64,000 nt of DNA from Massilia sp. METH4 (GCF_037094685.1 NZ_CP146614.1:2728001-2792000), one strand, 5' to 3'; positions 11,594 to 21,645 are shown, numbered from the stretch's first letter. A program made the numbers and translations. Notes: generated by a model not told the origin, from the sequence alone.

Positions 11594-13213
11594 ATGAAAA
11601 ACCTCACCATCGGCACCCGCCTCGCCGCCGGCTTCGGCCTCGTGCTGGCCTTGATGACCTTGATGACCGCGTTTGGCATCTTCCACATGCAGGCCGTTGC
11701 CGAGGCAACGAACAATATGATGCGCGAGCCGCTGGCCAAGGAGCGCGTGGTGGGCGACTGGTACCGGCTGATCCACACGAGCGTGCGCCGCACCTCGGCG
11801 ATCGCCAAGAGTACCGACGGCTCGCTGGGAGCGTTCTTCGCGGAAGAAACGGCCGCGTCGACGAAGACGGTCAACAGCTTGCAGAAGCAGGTCGAGGCGT
11901 TGCTGACGACGGCGGACGAAAAGCGCGTGTTCGGCGAGATCGGTGCCGCGCGCAAGCGGTACCTGGCCTCGCGCGACGACATCGTGGCATTGAAGAAGGA
12001 AGGGCGGCTCGACGAGGCGAACGCCGTGCTGATGCAACGCTTCCAGCCCGATGGCAAGGCCTACCTTGCGGCGCTCGAAGCCCTGCTCGAGCTGCAGCGC
12101 AAGGCGATCGACGCCGAAGCGGCCCGCATCGACGAACTGTTCCAGGGTAACCGCCGCTTCATGATCGCCTGCGGCGCCGCCGTGCTGGCGCTGGGCGCCT
12201 TCTGCTCCTGGTGGCTGACGCGCGGCATCGTGGTGCCGTTGAACCGCGCCGTGGAAATCGCCTGCAATGTGGCGGCGAACGACCTGCGCAGCGACATCGC
12301 CGTCACCTCGAACGACGAGACGGGGCGCCTCCTGGCCGCACTGAAGACGATGAACGACAACCTGGCGAACATCGTCGGCCGCGTGCGCGGCGGTACCGAG
12401 CACATGTCGAGCGCGTCGCAGCAGATCGCGGCCGGCAATATGGACCTGTCGGCGCGCACCGAGCAGCAGGCCGGCGCGCTGGAGGAAACGGCGTCGTCGA
12501 TGGAAGAGCTGACGTCGACCGTGCGGCAGAACGCCGACAATGCGCGCCAGGCGAACCAGTTGGCCGTCAGCGCATCGGAAGTGGCCGTGCGCGGTGGCGC
12601 GGTGGTCGGCGAAGTGGTACAGACGATGGATTCGATCAACGCTTCGGCGAAGAAGATCGTCGACATCATTTCCGTCATCGACGGCATCGCCTTCCAGACC
12701 AATATCCTGGCGCTGAACGCGGCGGTGGAAGCGGCGCGCGCCGGTGAACAGGGCCGCGGCTTCGCGGTAGTGGCCGGCGAAGTGCGCAACCTCGCGCAGC
12801 GCTCGGCCGCCGCCGCCAAGGAAATCAAGGCACTGATCGGCGATTCGGTGGGCAAGGTCGATGCCGGGAGCAAGCTGGTGGAACAGGCCGGGCAGACGAT
12901 GAGCGAGGTGGTGCAGAGCATCCACCGCGTGACCGATATCATGGGCGAGATCACCAGCGCGAGCGTGGAACAGAGCGCCGGCATCGAGCAGGTCAACCAG
13001 GCCATCGCCGACATGGACGGCGTGACGCAGCAGAACGCCGCGCTGGTCGAGGAAGCGGCCGCCGCCGCTGCATCGATGCGGCAGCAGGCCGAGGAACTGG
13101 CGGCCGTGGTGGCCGTGTTCAAGCTGGGGGATGCGCAGGCGGTACTGGCGCAGGGGGCTGTCCCCGGTAAGTGGTCGACCGCGCGCTCGCCGTTGGCGTT
13201 GCAAGGGGGCTGA
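11594..13213 (+). CDS. Methyl-accepting chemotaxis protein
   Basis: Inner-membrane chemoreceptor of 539 residues. A first membrane helix (about 11-31) and a second (about 190-212, MIACGAAVLALGAFCSWWL) flank a helical periplasmic ligand domain of the four-helix-bundle type. A HAMP domain and a cytoplasmic signalling domain follow, with the CheA/CheW-binding hairpin around IDGIAFQTNILALNAAVEAA. The final 20 or so residues after VFKLGDAQ are encoded by the start of a repeat array, and the TGA stop lies inside a repeat copy. The start is the ATG at 11594; the frame extends 31 codons up without a plausible membrane protein start. Confidence 0.95.
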   Translation: MKNLTIGTRLAAGFGLVLALMTLMTAFGIFHMQAVAEATNNMMREPLAKERVVGDWYRLIHTSVRRTSAIAKSTDGSLGAFFAEETAASTKTVNSLQKQVEALLTTADEKRVFGEIGAARKRYLASRDDIVALKKEGRLDEANAVLMQRFQPDGKAYLAALEALLELQRKAIDAEAARIDELFQGNRRFMIACGAAVLALGAFCSWWLTRGIVVPLNRAVEIACNVAANDLRSDIAVTSNDETGRLLAALKTMNDNLANIVGRVRGGTEHMSSASQQIAAGNMDLSARTEQQAGALEETASSMEELTSTVRQNADNARQANQLAVSASEVAVRGGAVVGEVVQTMDSINASAKKIVDIISVIDGIAFQTNILALNAAVEAARAGEQGRGFAVVAGEVRNLAQRSAAAAKEIKALIGDSVGKVDAGSKLVEQAGQTMSEVVQSIHRVTDIMGEITSASVEQSAGIEQVNQAIADMDGVTQQNAALVEEAAAAAASMRQQAEELAAVVAVFKLGDAQAVLAQGAVPGKWSTARSPLALQGG

Positions 13214-13600
13214 CCCCATTTTTGCCGCCGAAGTCACGCGAGCAAGAAACCGGGGTCTGTCCCCTGGGTTCACGCCGCAGGCAAGCTCCTGAGTTATCCA
13301 CTGGCGGGGACAGACCCCTGGCGCGAACTGGTGGGCACAGACCCCTGGCCCGAGCAAGAAACCGGGGTCAGTCCCCTCGGTTCACGCCGCGGGCAAGCTC
13401 GCAGGTTATCAACTGGCGGGGACAGATCCCTGGCGCGAGCAAGAAGCCGGGGTCAGTCCCCTGGGTTGACGCCGCGGGCAAGCTCCTGGGTTATCAACTG
13501 GCGGGGACAGACCCCTGGCGCGAGCAAGAAGCCGGGGTCAGTCCCCTGGGTTGACGCCGCGGGCAAGCTCCTGGGTTATCAACTGGCGGAGACAGACCCC
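13153..13600. repeat. Tandem array with eleven copies of a 13-bp palindrome-like motif
   Basis: Eleven copies of GGGG(A/T)C(A/T)G(A/T)CCCC, or close variants, start at 13153, 13205, 13252, 13306, 13333, 13364, 13418, 13449, 13503, 13534 and 13588. From 13364 on they form a regular 85-bp unit: one GGGGTCAGTCCCC, a 41-bp core with GCAAGCTC and GGTTATCAACTGGC, one GGGGACAGACCCC, and an 18-bp linker. An earlier diverged unit has a 112-bp period. The array fills the gap between two convergent genes and covers the last codons of the chemoreceptor. Confidence 0.95.
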
Positions 13601-13608
13601 TGGCGCCG

Positions 13609-14058
13609 TCAGTCTTTCAGGTCCGCCGGCACCTTGCCGCCATTGGCCGCCAGCTTGTTCATCACCTGCCGGTGCAGCCATACATTCATCTTCGCGGAAT
13701 CGCCCGTGTCGCCGGTGTAGTTCAATTCCTGGGCCAGTTCCTTGCGCGCCGCCAGGCTGCTGTCCAGGTCCAGCAATTTCAGCAGGTCGACGATCGAGGT
13801 GCGCCAGTTCAGCGGCTGGCCGGCCTGTTGCGCCTTCGCGTTCAGGATCGCTTCCACGTCCACTTCCGACAGCGCCGCGGGCGCGGCCGGCGACTGCGCG
13901 GCGGTGGCCGTGGTGGGGGACGCCGGGGCGGCAGGAGCCGCCTGCGGCGCCGGTGCCGCGGCAGGAGCCTGGGCCGGTGCCTGCGCCGGCTTCTGCTGCG
14001 CGACGGCCGGGTGCGAGGACGGGAAGATCTTGTGGAAGATATTGCTGAGGATGCCCAT
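13609..14058 (-). CDS. DUF3597 family protein
   Basis: 149-residue protein starting MGILSNIFHKIFPSS. An alanine- and proline-rich linker (about 20-62, PAQAPAQAPAAAPAPQ and more) leads to a compact domain from about 63 that begins VDVEAILNAKAQQAGQPLNWRTS and matches DUF3597 as I know it. The function is unknown. A good Shine-Dalgarno (AAGGAG) lies seven bases before the ATG. It is downstream of, and likely cotranscribed with, the unknown 168-residue protein at 14118. The stop abuts the repeat array. Confidence 0.88.
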   Translation of the reverse strand: MGILSNIFHKIFPSSHPAVAQQKPAQAPAQAPAAAPAPQAAPAAPASPTTATAAQSPAAPAALSEVDVEAILNAKAQQAGQPLNWRTSIVDLLKLLDLDSSLAARKELAQELNYTGDTGDSAKMNVWLHRQVMNKLAANGGKVPADLKD

Positions 14059-14117
14059 TTGTTTTCTCCTTGTCGGGTTGGTCAGTGAAGGTTCAGGTGC
14101 CGCTCAGTTCCTGCCGC

Positions 14118-14624
14118 TCAGTTCCTGCTCGATTGGGCGATCTTGCCGAGTACGATCGCCAGCGCGGCGCCGCCGAGGGCCTGCACGAGCTGCGGGTGTT
14201 CCGCATAAAAGTCGCCGATGCGGTCCACGATGCCGGGATTGTGCTGCTCGGCCGTGCTGGCGATTTCTTCCACCTGCTGCGGCGAGATCTTTTCGGCCTG
14301 CTCGGGCGTGACCTGCGGCTGGCCGTTCTGGCCGAACAGGTTGCCGATGCTGCCGGCCAGCGCCGTCAGCATGGCCGGGCTCACGTTGGACAGCAGCTGG
14401 TTCAGCATGCCGGCCCGCTGCTGCGGATCGCTGCGGCCGAACATCTGGCTCACCATCTGGGCGAAAGGCGGAGTCTGGTCGGAACGCAAGGCTTCGGTGA
14501 CGCCCTGCGCCACCGCGCCGCGCGGCGCCTGTTGTGCCGCTTGCGGAAAATCCTGCTCCGCGCGGGCGGGGTCGATGGCCCCGCCCAGGTATTGCTGTAA
14601 CAGATTACCGAGATCGAATCCCAT
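14118..14624 (-). CDS. Conserved-looking hypothetical protein with C-terminal hydrophobic helix
   Basis: 168 residues starting MGFDLGNLLQQYLGG. I do not recognise a named family. The N-terminal half is glutamine- and alanine-rich. The middle reads LNQLLSNVSPAMLTALAGSIGNLFG, with glycine-punctuated helices reminiscent of YidB/DUF937-type proteins, but that is a weak resemblance. A hydrophobic helix near the end (VQALGGAALAIVLGKIA) could insert in or touch the membrane. An AGGAG site precedes the ATG. It forms a probable two-gene operon with the DUF3597 gene, 59 bases downstream. Confidence 0.8.
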   Translation of the reverse strand: MGFDLGNLLQQYLGGAIDPARAEQDFPQAAQQAPRGAVAQGVTEALRSDQTPPFAQMVSQMFGRSDPQQRAGMLNQLLSNVSPAMLTALAGSIGNLFGQNGQPQVTPEQAEKISPQQVEEIASTAEQHNPGIVDRIGDFYAEHPQLVQALGGAALAIVLGKIAQSSRN

Positions 14625-14704
14625 TGCCGGCTCCTGTGTAAAAGACAGCCGACAGGATAGGCGCCACGTTGGCGCGGGTCTGTTCGCGGATTAACCTTGC
14701 CGGC

Positions 14705-17700
14705 TCACGGCTGCGCCATCTCCACCGCGATCATGTTGTCGTCCGGCTTGCGGTCGATCAGCTTGTTGTCCGGGTCGATGCCAGCGCGTGCCGGGCGGCC
14801 GTTGACGACCAGCGTGAACGACGTTTCGCGGCGCTCGATCAGCCGGCGTTCGCGCAACAGCGGCTTGCCGTCCTTGTCGTCGACGCCGATGTCGATCAGG
14901 TCGCCAAGAGGCACCTCGCGCTCCGCCCCCTGTTCGTCGGCACGCAGCTTGGCGGCATGGACCGTCAGCCGCACCTCGTAGCGGCCGTCCTTGCGGCGCT
15001 GCACGGTCGCCGCCAGTGCCCGGTTGTCGTACAGGACGATGGCATTGAACAGGTCGTCGATCAGGTACGCCCGGTCCGGTGGCACCACGGCGCGCAGGCC
15101 ATCCACGAGCGCCGTCACGCTGGGGTAGGGATCGCCCCGGTACGCATGCTGCTTCAGCAGGCCGCGCAGCACCTCGTTGACACGGTCCTCGCCCACCAGG
15201 TCCTGCAGCTGGTACATCGCCAGGCTGCCCTTGCGGTAGTGGATATAGCCCTGGTCCTCGTTGTCCGCCAGCGGCAGTTCCTTCTTGTTTTCCAGCGCGC
15301 GGCCGCGCAGGTACTTGTCCAGGTCGTAGCGCAGGAAGCGGCGCATGCGGTCGGCACCGAAGGTGCGCTTCATGACCATCAACGCGGAGTACTCGGCCAG
15401 CGTTTCCGACAGCACGGTGGCGCCGCGCGTGTTGCCGCCCACCAGCTGGTGGCCCCACCACTGGTGCGCCACCTCGTGCGCCGTCACGTAGTACGGGTAG
15501 TCGATATCCTTCGGGTCGCGCTCGTCCACCTCGGCGATGAAGCCCATGCTTTCCGAGAAGGGGATCGTGTTCGGGTACGACTGCGCGAAATCCCGGTAGC
15601 GGGGGAATTCCACGATGCGCAGGATCTTGTGCTGGTAGGGCCCGAAGTTGCGTGTGTAGTATTCCAGCGCGTCCTTCGCGCCCCTGGTCATGCGGTCCAG
15701 GTTGAACTCGTGGCCGGGGTGGTAGTAGATCTCGATGCCCACGTCCTGCCACCAGTCGTGCCTGGTCACATAGCGCGCCGACAGGAACGAATAGAAGTTC
15801 AGGATCGGCTTGTCCATCCGGTAGTGGAACCAGCGGCGGCCGTTCTTCGTCCATTCCTTTTCCAGCGTGCCGGGGGCGATCGCGACCTGGTCGGCGGCGG
15901 TGCCGATCACGGCGTCGAACGTGACCCAGTCGGCATCGCTGCCCAGCAGATTGTTGGCCAAACCCTTCGGATCGTCGCGCGGCAGCGCCCGTTCCTGGGC
16001 GGGCAGGGCGTGCCGCTTGCGGTCGCGCGGGTCGGTCAGTTCGCGGTCGCGCTGGTAGCCGATGTGCGGCAGGATCGTGTTGTTGAAGAAGGTGCCGTTG
16101 GCCACCACGGGCGTATCCTTGCCCAAGCCGAAGAAACCGTTCGGTGCATAAGCCATCTCGAATTCCAGTGGCAGCGTGGCGCCGGGCGCCAGCGGCTGCA
16201 CCAGCGTGTAGCGGTAGAAGCCCAGCTTGCGGTCTTCCAGGGTGACACGGCTGGCGGTGCCGAAGCGCAGGGGCTTCAGGTCCGCCTGCGGGTCGATGCT
16301 GATGTAGATCGCCGAGAGCGGCGTGCCGCCGCGGTTGGCGAGCAGGTAGCGCCCCAGCACCCGAAGGCTGCGCTCTTCCGGCACGATTTCCAGGCGCAGC
16401 TTCACGTCCGTGATGCGCGGCTGGGCCAGGTCGGCCGTCACCTTGTACTTGCGTTCATAGTCGGCACGGTTCGCATCGCGCCGGTAGGGCGACTGGAACT
16501 CGTTGGCCACGTTCAGGTTGTACAAGATGACCGCGCCGGTGCCCGCCATCACCGCGAAGCCGGCGCCGAAGGTCGCCAGTACCGGCAGGGTCAGCGCGTG
16601 GCGCGCCAGCCGCAGGCGCATGCGCCATTCGTCGTTGGCGCCGCGTGGCCAGAACACCCTCGTCGCCACCGCCAGCATCAGTGCCGCGCCGGTCCAGTAC
16701 AGCACATACCAGTGCTCGCGCGCGAGGTAGTGGCCAAAGCCGTTCATGTCCGAGTAGCGCATCGGCGGGGTCCATGCGTACAGCGCCATCGGGTGCTCGA
16801 AGCCGGCGACCGGCATGGCGATGGTGGCCATGTAGTACAGGATCATCAGGAAGAACGCGACGTACTTGTGGCCGACCAGCACCTGCACGGCGATCGCCAG
16901 CACGGCGAGCAGCACATACTGCGGCAATTGCACCGCGTACAGCGTATGCAGGTACTGCAAGGGCTCCAGGTGGAAGTAGCCGTGGAACACCTGCACTGCC
17001 ATGCCGCACACCATCACCAGTGCCAGCAGCAGCGCCTGCAGCGCCACCAGCGCGATCAGTTTCGACACCAGCGGAAGCCAGCCCGGCACGGGGAGCGCAT
17101 CGAGCATCAGGGCCATGCGGTGTTCCCTTTCCCTCCACACCATCTCTCCCGCATAGAACGTGGTCACCACCAGCATGATCAGGGCGAACGACTGCGACAT
17201 CGCTTCGATCACCATGTACGTGACGGGATAGGTAGCGGTGCCCCACATCGAACCCAGTTCCAGTGTGCTCGCCAGCATCAGCAGCACGCCGGCCAGCACG
17301 AGCACGAAGAAGTACACGTTCTTCATCGTCTCGCGCAGGTTCAGCCAGCTGAACTGGCACAGCAGCAGCGTGAGACTGCGCGACCCGAAGTCGGGCGGCT
17401 CGGTGGTTTTCGCGGCGGTGGCGCTGAGGCGTAGCGGCACGTCGCCTTCGCCGCGCGCGGCGGCGTGGCTGTCGACGGTGCTCACGAAGTGGAAGCGCCA
17501 GTAACCGAGCAGCAGCGCCACCAGCGCGAACGAGCACCAGATCACCCGGTTCAGCAGGTACACGCCCTCGGGCAGCACCAGCCGCGTGCTGCGTTCGGCG
17601 ATCGGCCAGTATTCGGTGAGCCGCAGCAGGGCCGCGGTGCCGAATGGATCGATCAGCGCGGCCAGCGTCTTGTAGTCCAGGTCGCGCGCCAGGCCGGGCG

Positions 17701-18283
17701 CCACGATATACCCGATCAGCATCACCACGCTGCCGATGTACACGGGCAGCATGCGCCGCGTGAGTGCCGCCATCACGTAGAAGATGGCGCCGAAGATGAA
17801 CAGGTTCGGCAGCACGATCAGCGCATACGGCAGCAGGTACGCTTGCGGCACGAAGGGGCCGAGCCGCTCCGGGTCCATGCCCGGCAGCCAGCTGCCCACG
17901 AAGATGCCCATCAGGATGCTGGAAAAAATCACCACCAGCACCAGCCAGGCGCCGAGGAAGCGGCCGAACATGTACGCGTACTTCCGGATGGGCGCCGAGA
18001 AGAAGAAGTGGTGCATGTCGTATTCGAAGTCCTGCTGCACCGCGCGGCCCATCACGGCGGCCACGACGACGACCCCGAGGCTGGCCAGCGCGCTGGTGGT
18101 CAGCATGATCGAGCGGGGACCGTTGATCAGCACCTTGCCACCCAGCGTGATCACCAGGTCCTTGAACACGCCGCCCGCGCCGGCCATCCACAGCATCGCC
18201 AGCGCCAGGAACATCGTGAAGTACACCCAGGTCGACAGCAGGCGCAGCCGCTGTTTCGCTTCGAAGAGCGCGATCGCCAGCAT
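14705..18283 (-). CDS. ABC-2 permease fused to an M1-type aminopeptidase
   Basis: A 1192-residue membrane protein. The first 600 residues contain two ABC-2-like permease halves, each with several membrane helices. From about 630 a periplasm-facing M1 peptidase domain follows, with [10 protein letters not shown] at 936-945 (zinc ligands His936 and His940, catalytic Glu937) and a third ligand candidate Glu960 in [11 protein letters not shown]. Fusions of this kind exist in several Gram-negative phyla and are annotated ABC transporter permease/M1 family aminopeptidase; their substrate is unknown. The ATG at 18283 has AAAGGGG just upstream, overlapping the end of the ATPase gene. A longer start inside the ATPase gene is possible. 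With its ATPase it likely couples export to peptide trimming. Confidence 0.93.
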   Translation of the reverse strand: MLAIALFEAKQRLRLLSTWVYFTMFLALAMLWMAGAGGVFKDLVITLGGKVLINGPRSIMLTTSALASLGVVVVAAVMGRAVQQDFEYDMHHFFFSAPIRKYAYMFGRFLGAWLVLVVIFSSILMGIFVGSWLPGMDPERLGPFVPQAYLLPYALIVLPNLFIFGAIFYVMAALTRRMLPVYIGSVVMLIGYIVAPGLARDLDYKTLAALIDPFGTAALLRLTEYWPIAERSTRLVLPEGVYLLNRVIWCSFALVALLLGYWRFHFVSTVDSHAAARGEGDVPLRLSATAAKTTEPPDFGSRSLTLLLCQFSWLNLRETMKNVYFFVLVLAGVLLMLASTLELGSMWGTATYPVTYMVIEAMSQSFALIMLVVTTFYAGEMVWREREHRMALMLDALPVPGWLPLVSKLIALVALQALLLALVMVCGMAVQVFHGYFHLEPLQYLHTLYAVQLPQYVLLAVLAIAVQVLVGHKYVAFFLMILYYMATIAMPVAGFEHPMALYAWTPPMRYSDMNGFGHYLAREHWYVLYWTGAALMLAVATRVFWPRGANDEWRMRLRLARHALTLPVLATFGAGFAVMAGTGAVILYNLNVANEFQSPYRRDANRADYERKYKVTADLAQPRITDVKLRLEIVPEERSLRVLGRYLLANRGGTPLSAIYISIDPQADLKPLRFGTASRVTLEDRKLGFYRYTLVQPLAPGATLPLEFEMAYAPNGFFGLGKDTPVVANGTFFNNTILPHIGYQRDRELTDPRDRKRHALPAQERALPRDDPKGLANNLLGSDADWVTFDAVIGTAADQVAIAPGTLEKEWTKNGRRWFHYRMDKPILNFYSFLSARYVTRHDWWQDVGIEIYYHPGHEFNLDRMTRGAKDALEYYTRNFGPYQHKILRIVEFPRYRDFAQSYPNTIPFSESMGFIAEVDERDPKDIDYPYYVTAHEVAHQWWGHQLVGGNTRGATVLSETLAEYSALMVMKRTFGADRMRRFLRYDLDKYLRGRALENKKELPLADNEDQGYIHYRKGSLAMYQLQDLVGEDRVNEVLRGLLKQHAYRGDPYPSVTALVDGLRAVVPPDRAYLIDDLFNAIVLYDNRALAATVQRRKDGRYEVRLTVHAAKLRADEQGAEREVPLGDLIDIGVDDKDGKPLLRERRLIERRETSFTLVVNGRPARAGIDPDNKLIDRKPDDNMIAVEMAQP

Positions 18284-18293
18284 GACGCCCCTT

Positions 18294-19184
18294 TTAGTCG
18301 CAGGCATCGGCAACGTGGCGGCCGGCGATGGTGGCGAAGTACACGTCTTCCAGGTCGCCGATGGCTTCCTCGAAGCCGTCTCCCGGGTCGTCGTCGCTGT
18401 AGGCGTGGATCAGGGTGCGGCCGGACAGCAGCCGGGTGGAGATGATCGTGTGGCGCTGCTGGAAGTAGGCCAGCTCGCGCTTGTCGATGAAGCGCGCCCA
18501 GATCTTGCAGCTGATGTCGTCGATCAGCTGCTGCGTGGCGCCGGTGAGCAGCAATTGGCCCTTGTTGATGATCGCCATGTTCGAGCACAGGTCGGCCACG
18601 TCGCTGACGATGTGGGTGGAGAGGATCACCGTGCGGTCGTCGCCGATGTCGGAGAGCAGATTGTGGAAGCGTACCCGCTCCTGCGGATCGAGGCCCGCGG
18701 TCGGTTCGTCGACGATGATCAGCTTCGGGTCGCCGAGCAGCGCCTGGGCAATGCCGAAGCGCTGGCGCATGCCGCCGGAAAAGGTGCCGAGCTTCTGGTT
18801 GCGCACGTCGAACAGGTTGGTCTGTTGCAGCAGGCCGTCCACCACTTCGCGCCGGCGCGCGCGGTGCGACAGGCCTTTCAGCACGGCGAAGTGGTCGAGC
18901 AATTCGTAGGCCGTCACCTTGGGGTACAGGCCGAAGTCCTGCGGCAGGTAGCCGAGCAGGCGGCGCACGGCGTCCTTCTCGTCGAGCACGTCGAGGTCGC
19001 CGAAGAACACGGAACCGGCATCGCATTCCTGTAGGGTGGCAAGGATGCGCATCAGCGTCGACTTGCCGGCGCCGTTCGGCCCGAGCAGGCCAAACATGCC
19101 GGCGGGGATTTCCAGCGTGATGTTATCGAGCGCAACCACGCCGTTGGCGTAGGTCTTCGACAGGTTGCGGATGCGTAGTTCCAT
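18294..19184 (-). CDS. ABC transporter ATP-binding protein
   Basis: 296-residue cytoplasmic ATPase that should power the permease/M1 fusion next door. It has Walker A (GPNGAGKST), a Q-loop ([10 protein letters not shown]), the signature FSGGMRQR, Walker B ([12 protein letters not shown]) and the H-loop (STH). This is the CcmA/NatA class that pairs with ABC-2 permeases. A strong AGGAG precedes the ATG. The stop codon is 10 bases before the permease start, so the two genes form a tight operon. Confidence 0.95.
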   Translation of the reverse strand: MELRIRNLSKTYANGVVALDNITLEIPAGMFGLLGPNGAGKSTLMRILATLQECDAGSVFFGDLDVLDEKDAVRRLLGYLPQDFGLYPKVTAYELLDHFAVLKGLSHRARRREVVDGLLQQTNLFDVRNQKLGTFSGGMRQRFGIAQALLGDPKLIIVDEPTAGLDPQERVRFHNLLSDIGDDRTVILSTHIVSDVADLCSNMAIINKGQLLLTGATQQLIDDISCKIWARFIDKRELAYFQQRHTIISTRLLSGRTLIHAYSDDDPGDGFEEAIGDLEDVYFATIAGRHVADACD

Positions 19185-19440
19185 GCTTACTCCTGGTGAA
19201 TGCGGCGCAGCATGGAGCCGTCGCTGCCATCCGTTCCTTCATGATTGCATTGTATTGAATCGTCGACATAAGGGTTGCCACCTTGCGACAGTCCGCGCGA
19301 TCCGGGCACCAGAGTGCGCAAATGGCGGATGACCGGACGGCGCCGCGGCACCTTACTGCCGAGTCGAGAGGAGGTCAAGGGGAGGAAGCGCCGCCGTGGC
19401 GGCAAGGCCGGAAAGGCCCGGCTTGTTATATAGTTGCGCC

Positions 19441-19887
19441 ATGAGCCAGGAGAACAGCAAACTCGATACGGCATTGCAGGAAAAGATCCTCACGGTCACG
19501 CGCTGCGGCCTGACGGCCCGCGAGTCCACGGATTTCTTCCGGCTCTCGCTCGGCCTGTGCTATCTGGCCACGTTGATGACGAAGGAAACGCTCGATTTCA
19601 AGAAGCTGGACAAGGCGTTCAACCGCTTCATCTACCGCTCGCTCGGCCCGGGCCACAGCATCACCAGCATCCTGCAGTGGATGAGCGGCGAGGACGTTGT
19701 GGCAACGCTCGACTCGACGCGCTTCAATCGCGCCTTCGGCGAGTACGTGCCGCACGTGCCCCTGGAGTCGATCCCTTTCCTGCTTGGGCTTAACCTGGGT
19801 GTCGCCAAGGATTTTTCGGGGCTCGACGTGCGCGGGCCCGTGGCGGACTGGATCGAGCGCCAGCGGATTTTGCGAGAGGGCGAATAA
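19441..19887 (+). CDS. Hypothetical protein
   Basis: 148 residues, MSQENSKLDTALQEK to IERQRILREGE. I do not recognise a family. It is soluble, mostly helical by composition, with no signal peptide, membrane helix, cysteine motif or nucleotide-binding site. Codon use matches its neighbours and the reading frame is clean, so I take it as real. It sits alone between the ABC operon (opposite strand) and coq7, 136 bases upstream of the latter. Confidence 0.75.
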   Translation: MSQENSKLDTALQEKILTVTRCGLTARESTDFFRLSLGLCYLATLMTKETLDFKKLDKAFNRFIYRSLGPGHSITSILQWMSGEDVVATLDSTRFNRAFGEYVPHVPLESIPFLLGLNLGVAKDFSGLDVRGPVADWIERQRILREGE

Positions 19888-20023
19888 CGCCTTCGAGCGG
19901 GCACTGGAACATTCTTTCGCGCACGCGAGGGCCAGTGAGACGTTTTGTCCGGCCCAACGTGCGGCGACATGCGTTGCCGGCGCATATAATCGTGGCTGTC
20001 CGAACAATCTGGATAGAAATGCC

Positions 20024-20671
20024 ATGAGCTCGAAATTCCATTTCCACACCCCGCTGGACCGCCTGATCTGCAGTGCCGACAAGGCCTTGCGCGTACTGTC
20101 CGGCGTCTCGTCCGCTTCGCGGCCGACACCCGCGGCGCGGGTGGAGGATACCGAGATGACCGAGGAGGAATGCCGGCACAGCGCCGGCCTGATCCGCGTC
20201 GATCACGTGGGCGAGGTGATGGCGCAGGCGCTGTACAACTCGCAGGCCCGCTTCGCCAAGAGCGACGCGCTGCGCGTGCAGTTCGAGAACGCCAGCCGCG
20301 AGGAGGAAGACCACCTGGCCTGGACGGCGCAGCGTCTCAAGGAACTCAATTCGCACGTCAGCGTGCTCGCCCCGGTGTTCTACGCCGGCGCCTATGCGCT
20401 CGGCACGGTGGCCGCCAAGATGGGCGATCCGCACAGCCTGGGCTTCGTGGTCGAGACCGAGCGGCAGGTCGAGAAGCATCTGGAGCGCCACCTGGAAAGC
20501 CTGCCGGCGAACGACAAGAAATCGCGTGCCATCGTGGACCAGATGCGCGTCGACGAGATCGCGCACGGCAAGGCCGCGCAGGACGCCGGCGCCGCGCAGA
20601 CGCCGCTGCCCGTGCGGCTGGCGATGACCGCGATGTCGAAGCTGATGACGGGCACCACGTACTACGTTTGA
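20024..20671 (+). CDS. coq7: 5-demethoxyubiquinol hydroxylase (Coq7 type)
   Basis: Membrane-associated di-iron enzyme that makes the last ring hydroxylation of ubiquinone, using O2. The six iron ligands expected for Coq7 are present in 215 residues: Glu64, Glu94, His97, Glu146, Glu178 and His181 (EEDH and DEIAH motifs). Many betaproteobacteria use Coq7 here in place of the flavoprotein UbiF. A TATAAT lies at 19985-19990, 34 bases before the ATG, so it probably has its own promoter. Confidence 0.96.
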   Translation: MSSKFHFHTPLDRLICSADKALRVLSGVSSASRPTPAARVEDTEMTEEECRHSAGLIRVDHVGEVMAQALYNSQARFAKSDALRVQFENASREEEDHLAWTAQRLKELNSHVSVLAPVFYAGAYALGTVAAKMGDPHSLGFVVETERQVEKHLERHLESLPANDKKSRAIVDQMRVDEIAHGKAAQDAGAAQTPLPVRLAMTAMSKLMTGTTYYV

Positions 20672-20772
20672 AGGCTTGGCGAGCAAAGCCGTGGGCTTGC
20701 CGCCCGGTACCATGCGCCGCCCGCCCCGTCCACCATCGTATAGTGTGATCAAAACGATCACGGAGCAATACT

Positions 20773-21645
20773 ATGCGCTGGGAAGGCAATCGGGAAAGCG
20801 ATAATGTGGAAGACCGCCGCGGCGATGGCGGCGGTGGTGGCGGTGGATTCAGCTTCGGCGGCGGCTCGCTCAGCATCGGCGGCGTCGTCATCGCGCTGAT
20901 CCTCTCCTTTGTATTCGGCATCAATCCGCTCACGCTGCTGGGCGGCATGGGCGGCGGTGGCGGTGTGCCGCAGCAGGCCACGAGCCAGCGGGCGCCGGCT
21001 AACGATACGGAAACCCGCTTCATGCGCACCGTGCTGGCCGATACCGAGGATACCTGGAGCGCATTGTTCAGCGCGCAGGGGGCGCAATACCAGCCGCCCA
21101 AGCTGGTGCTGTTCGACGGCCGCACCGCCACGGGCTGCGGCACTGGTCAATCGTCGACCGGCCCGTTCTACTGCCCGGCCGACCGCAAGGTGTATATCGA
21201 TCTCGACTTCTACCGGCTCATGCAGCAGCGCTTCCACGTGTCCGGCGAATTCGCGCAAGCCTATGTGATCGCCCACGAGGTGGGGCACCATGTGCAGCAC
21301 CTGCTCGGCGTGTCCGACCAGGTCCACCAGGCGCAGCAGAATGCGAGCGAAGCGGAAGGCAATGCAATGTCGGTACGGCTTGAATTGCAGGCCGACTGCT
21401 TTGCCGGCGTGTGGGCCTTCCACGCGAACCGCTCGCGGCAGATCCTGGAACAGGGCGACGTGGAAGCGGCGCTGTCGGCCGCCACGGCGATCGGCGACGA
21501 CGCCCTGCAGCGCCAGGCGCAGGGCTATGTGGTGCCGGACTCGTTCACGCACGGCACGTCGGCGCAGCGCACGCGCTGGTTCCGCACCGGGCTGGAGACG
21601 GGCGACGTGGCGAAGTGCGATACGTTCAACACGCGGCAGTTGTAG
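20773..21645 (+). CDS. YpfJ-like neutral zinc metallopeptidase
   Basis: 290 residues. The N-terminus (MRWEGNRESDNVEDRR) is followed by a glycine-rich stretch and one membrane helix at about 36-58, then a soluble domain on the far side. The zinc motif is HEVGHH with His168 and His172, and a downstream EAEGNAMSVRLELQADC segment should supply the third ligand. This is the YpfJ / putative neutral zinc metallopeptidase family. Its substrate is unknown. It is anchored in the inner membrane with the peptidase domain in the periplasm by inference. Confidence 0.92.
   Translation: MRWEGNRESDNVEDRRGDGGGGGGGFSFGGGSLSIGGVVIALILSFVFGINPLTLLGGMGGGGGVPQQATSQRAPANDTETRFMRTVLADTEDTWSALFSAQGAQYQPPKLVLFDGRTATGCGTGQSSTGPFYCPADRKVYIDLDFYRLMQQRFHVSGEFAQAYVIAHEVGHHVQHLLGVSDQVHQAQQNASEAEGNAMSVRLELQADCFAGVWAFHANRSRQILEQGDVEAALSAATAIGDDALQRQAQGYVVPDSFTHGTSAQRTRWFRTGLETGDVAKCDTFNTRQL

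Noticed and set aside
13153..13600. Possible CRISPR array
   Set aside because: The period is 85 bp and the sequence between the short motifs is itself repeated, so there are no unique spacers. No cas genes are near.
14669..17434. A 921-codon plus-strand frame opposite the permease/M1 fusion
   Set aside because: Antisense shadow of a high-GC gene; no domain recognisable.
19187..19474. A 95-codon minus-strand frame upstream of the ABC ATPase
   Set aside because: No ribosome binding site or family match; it overlaps the start of the plus-strand hypothetical gene.
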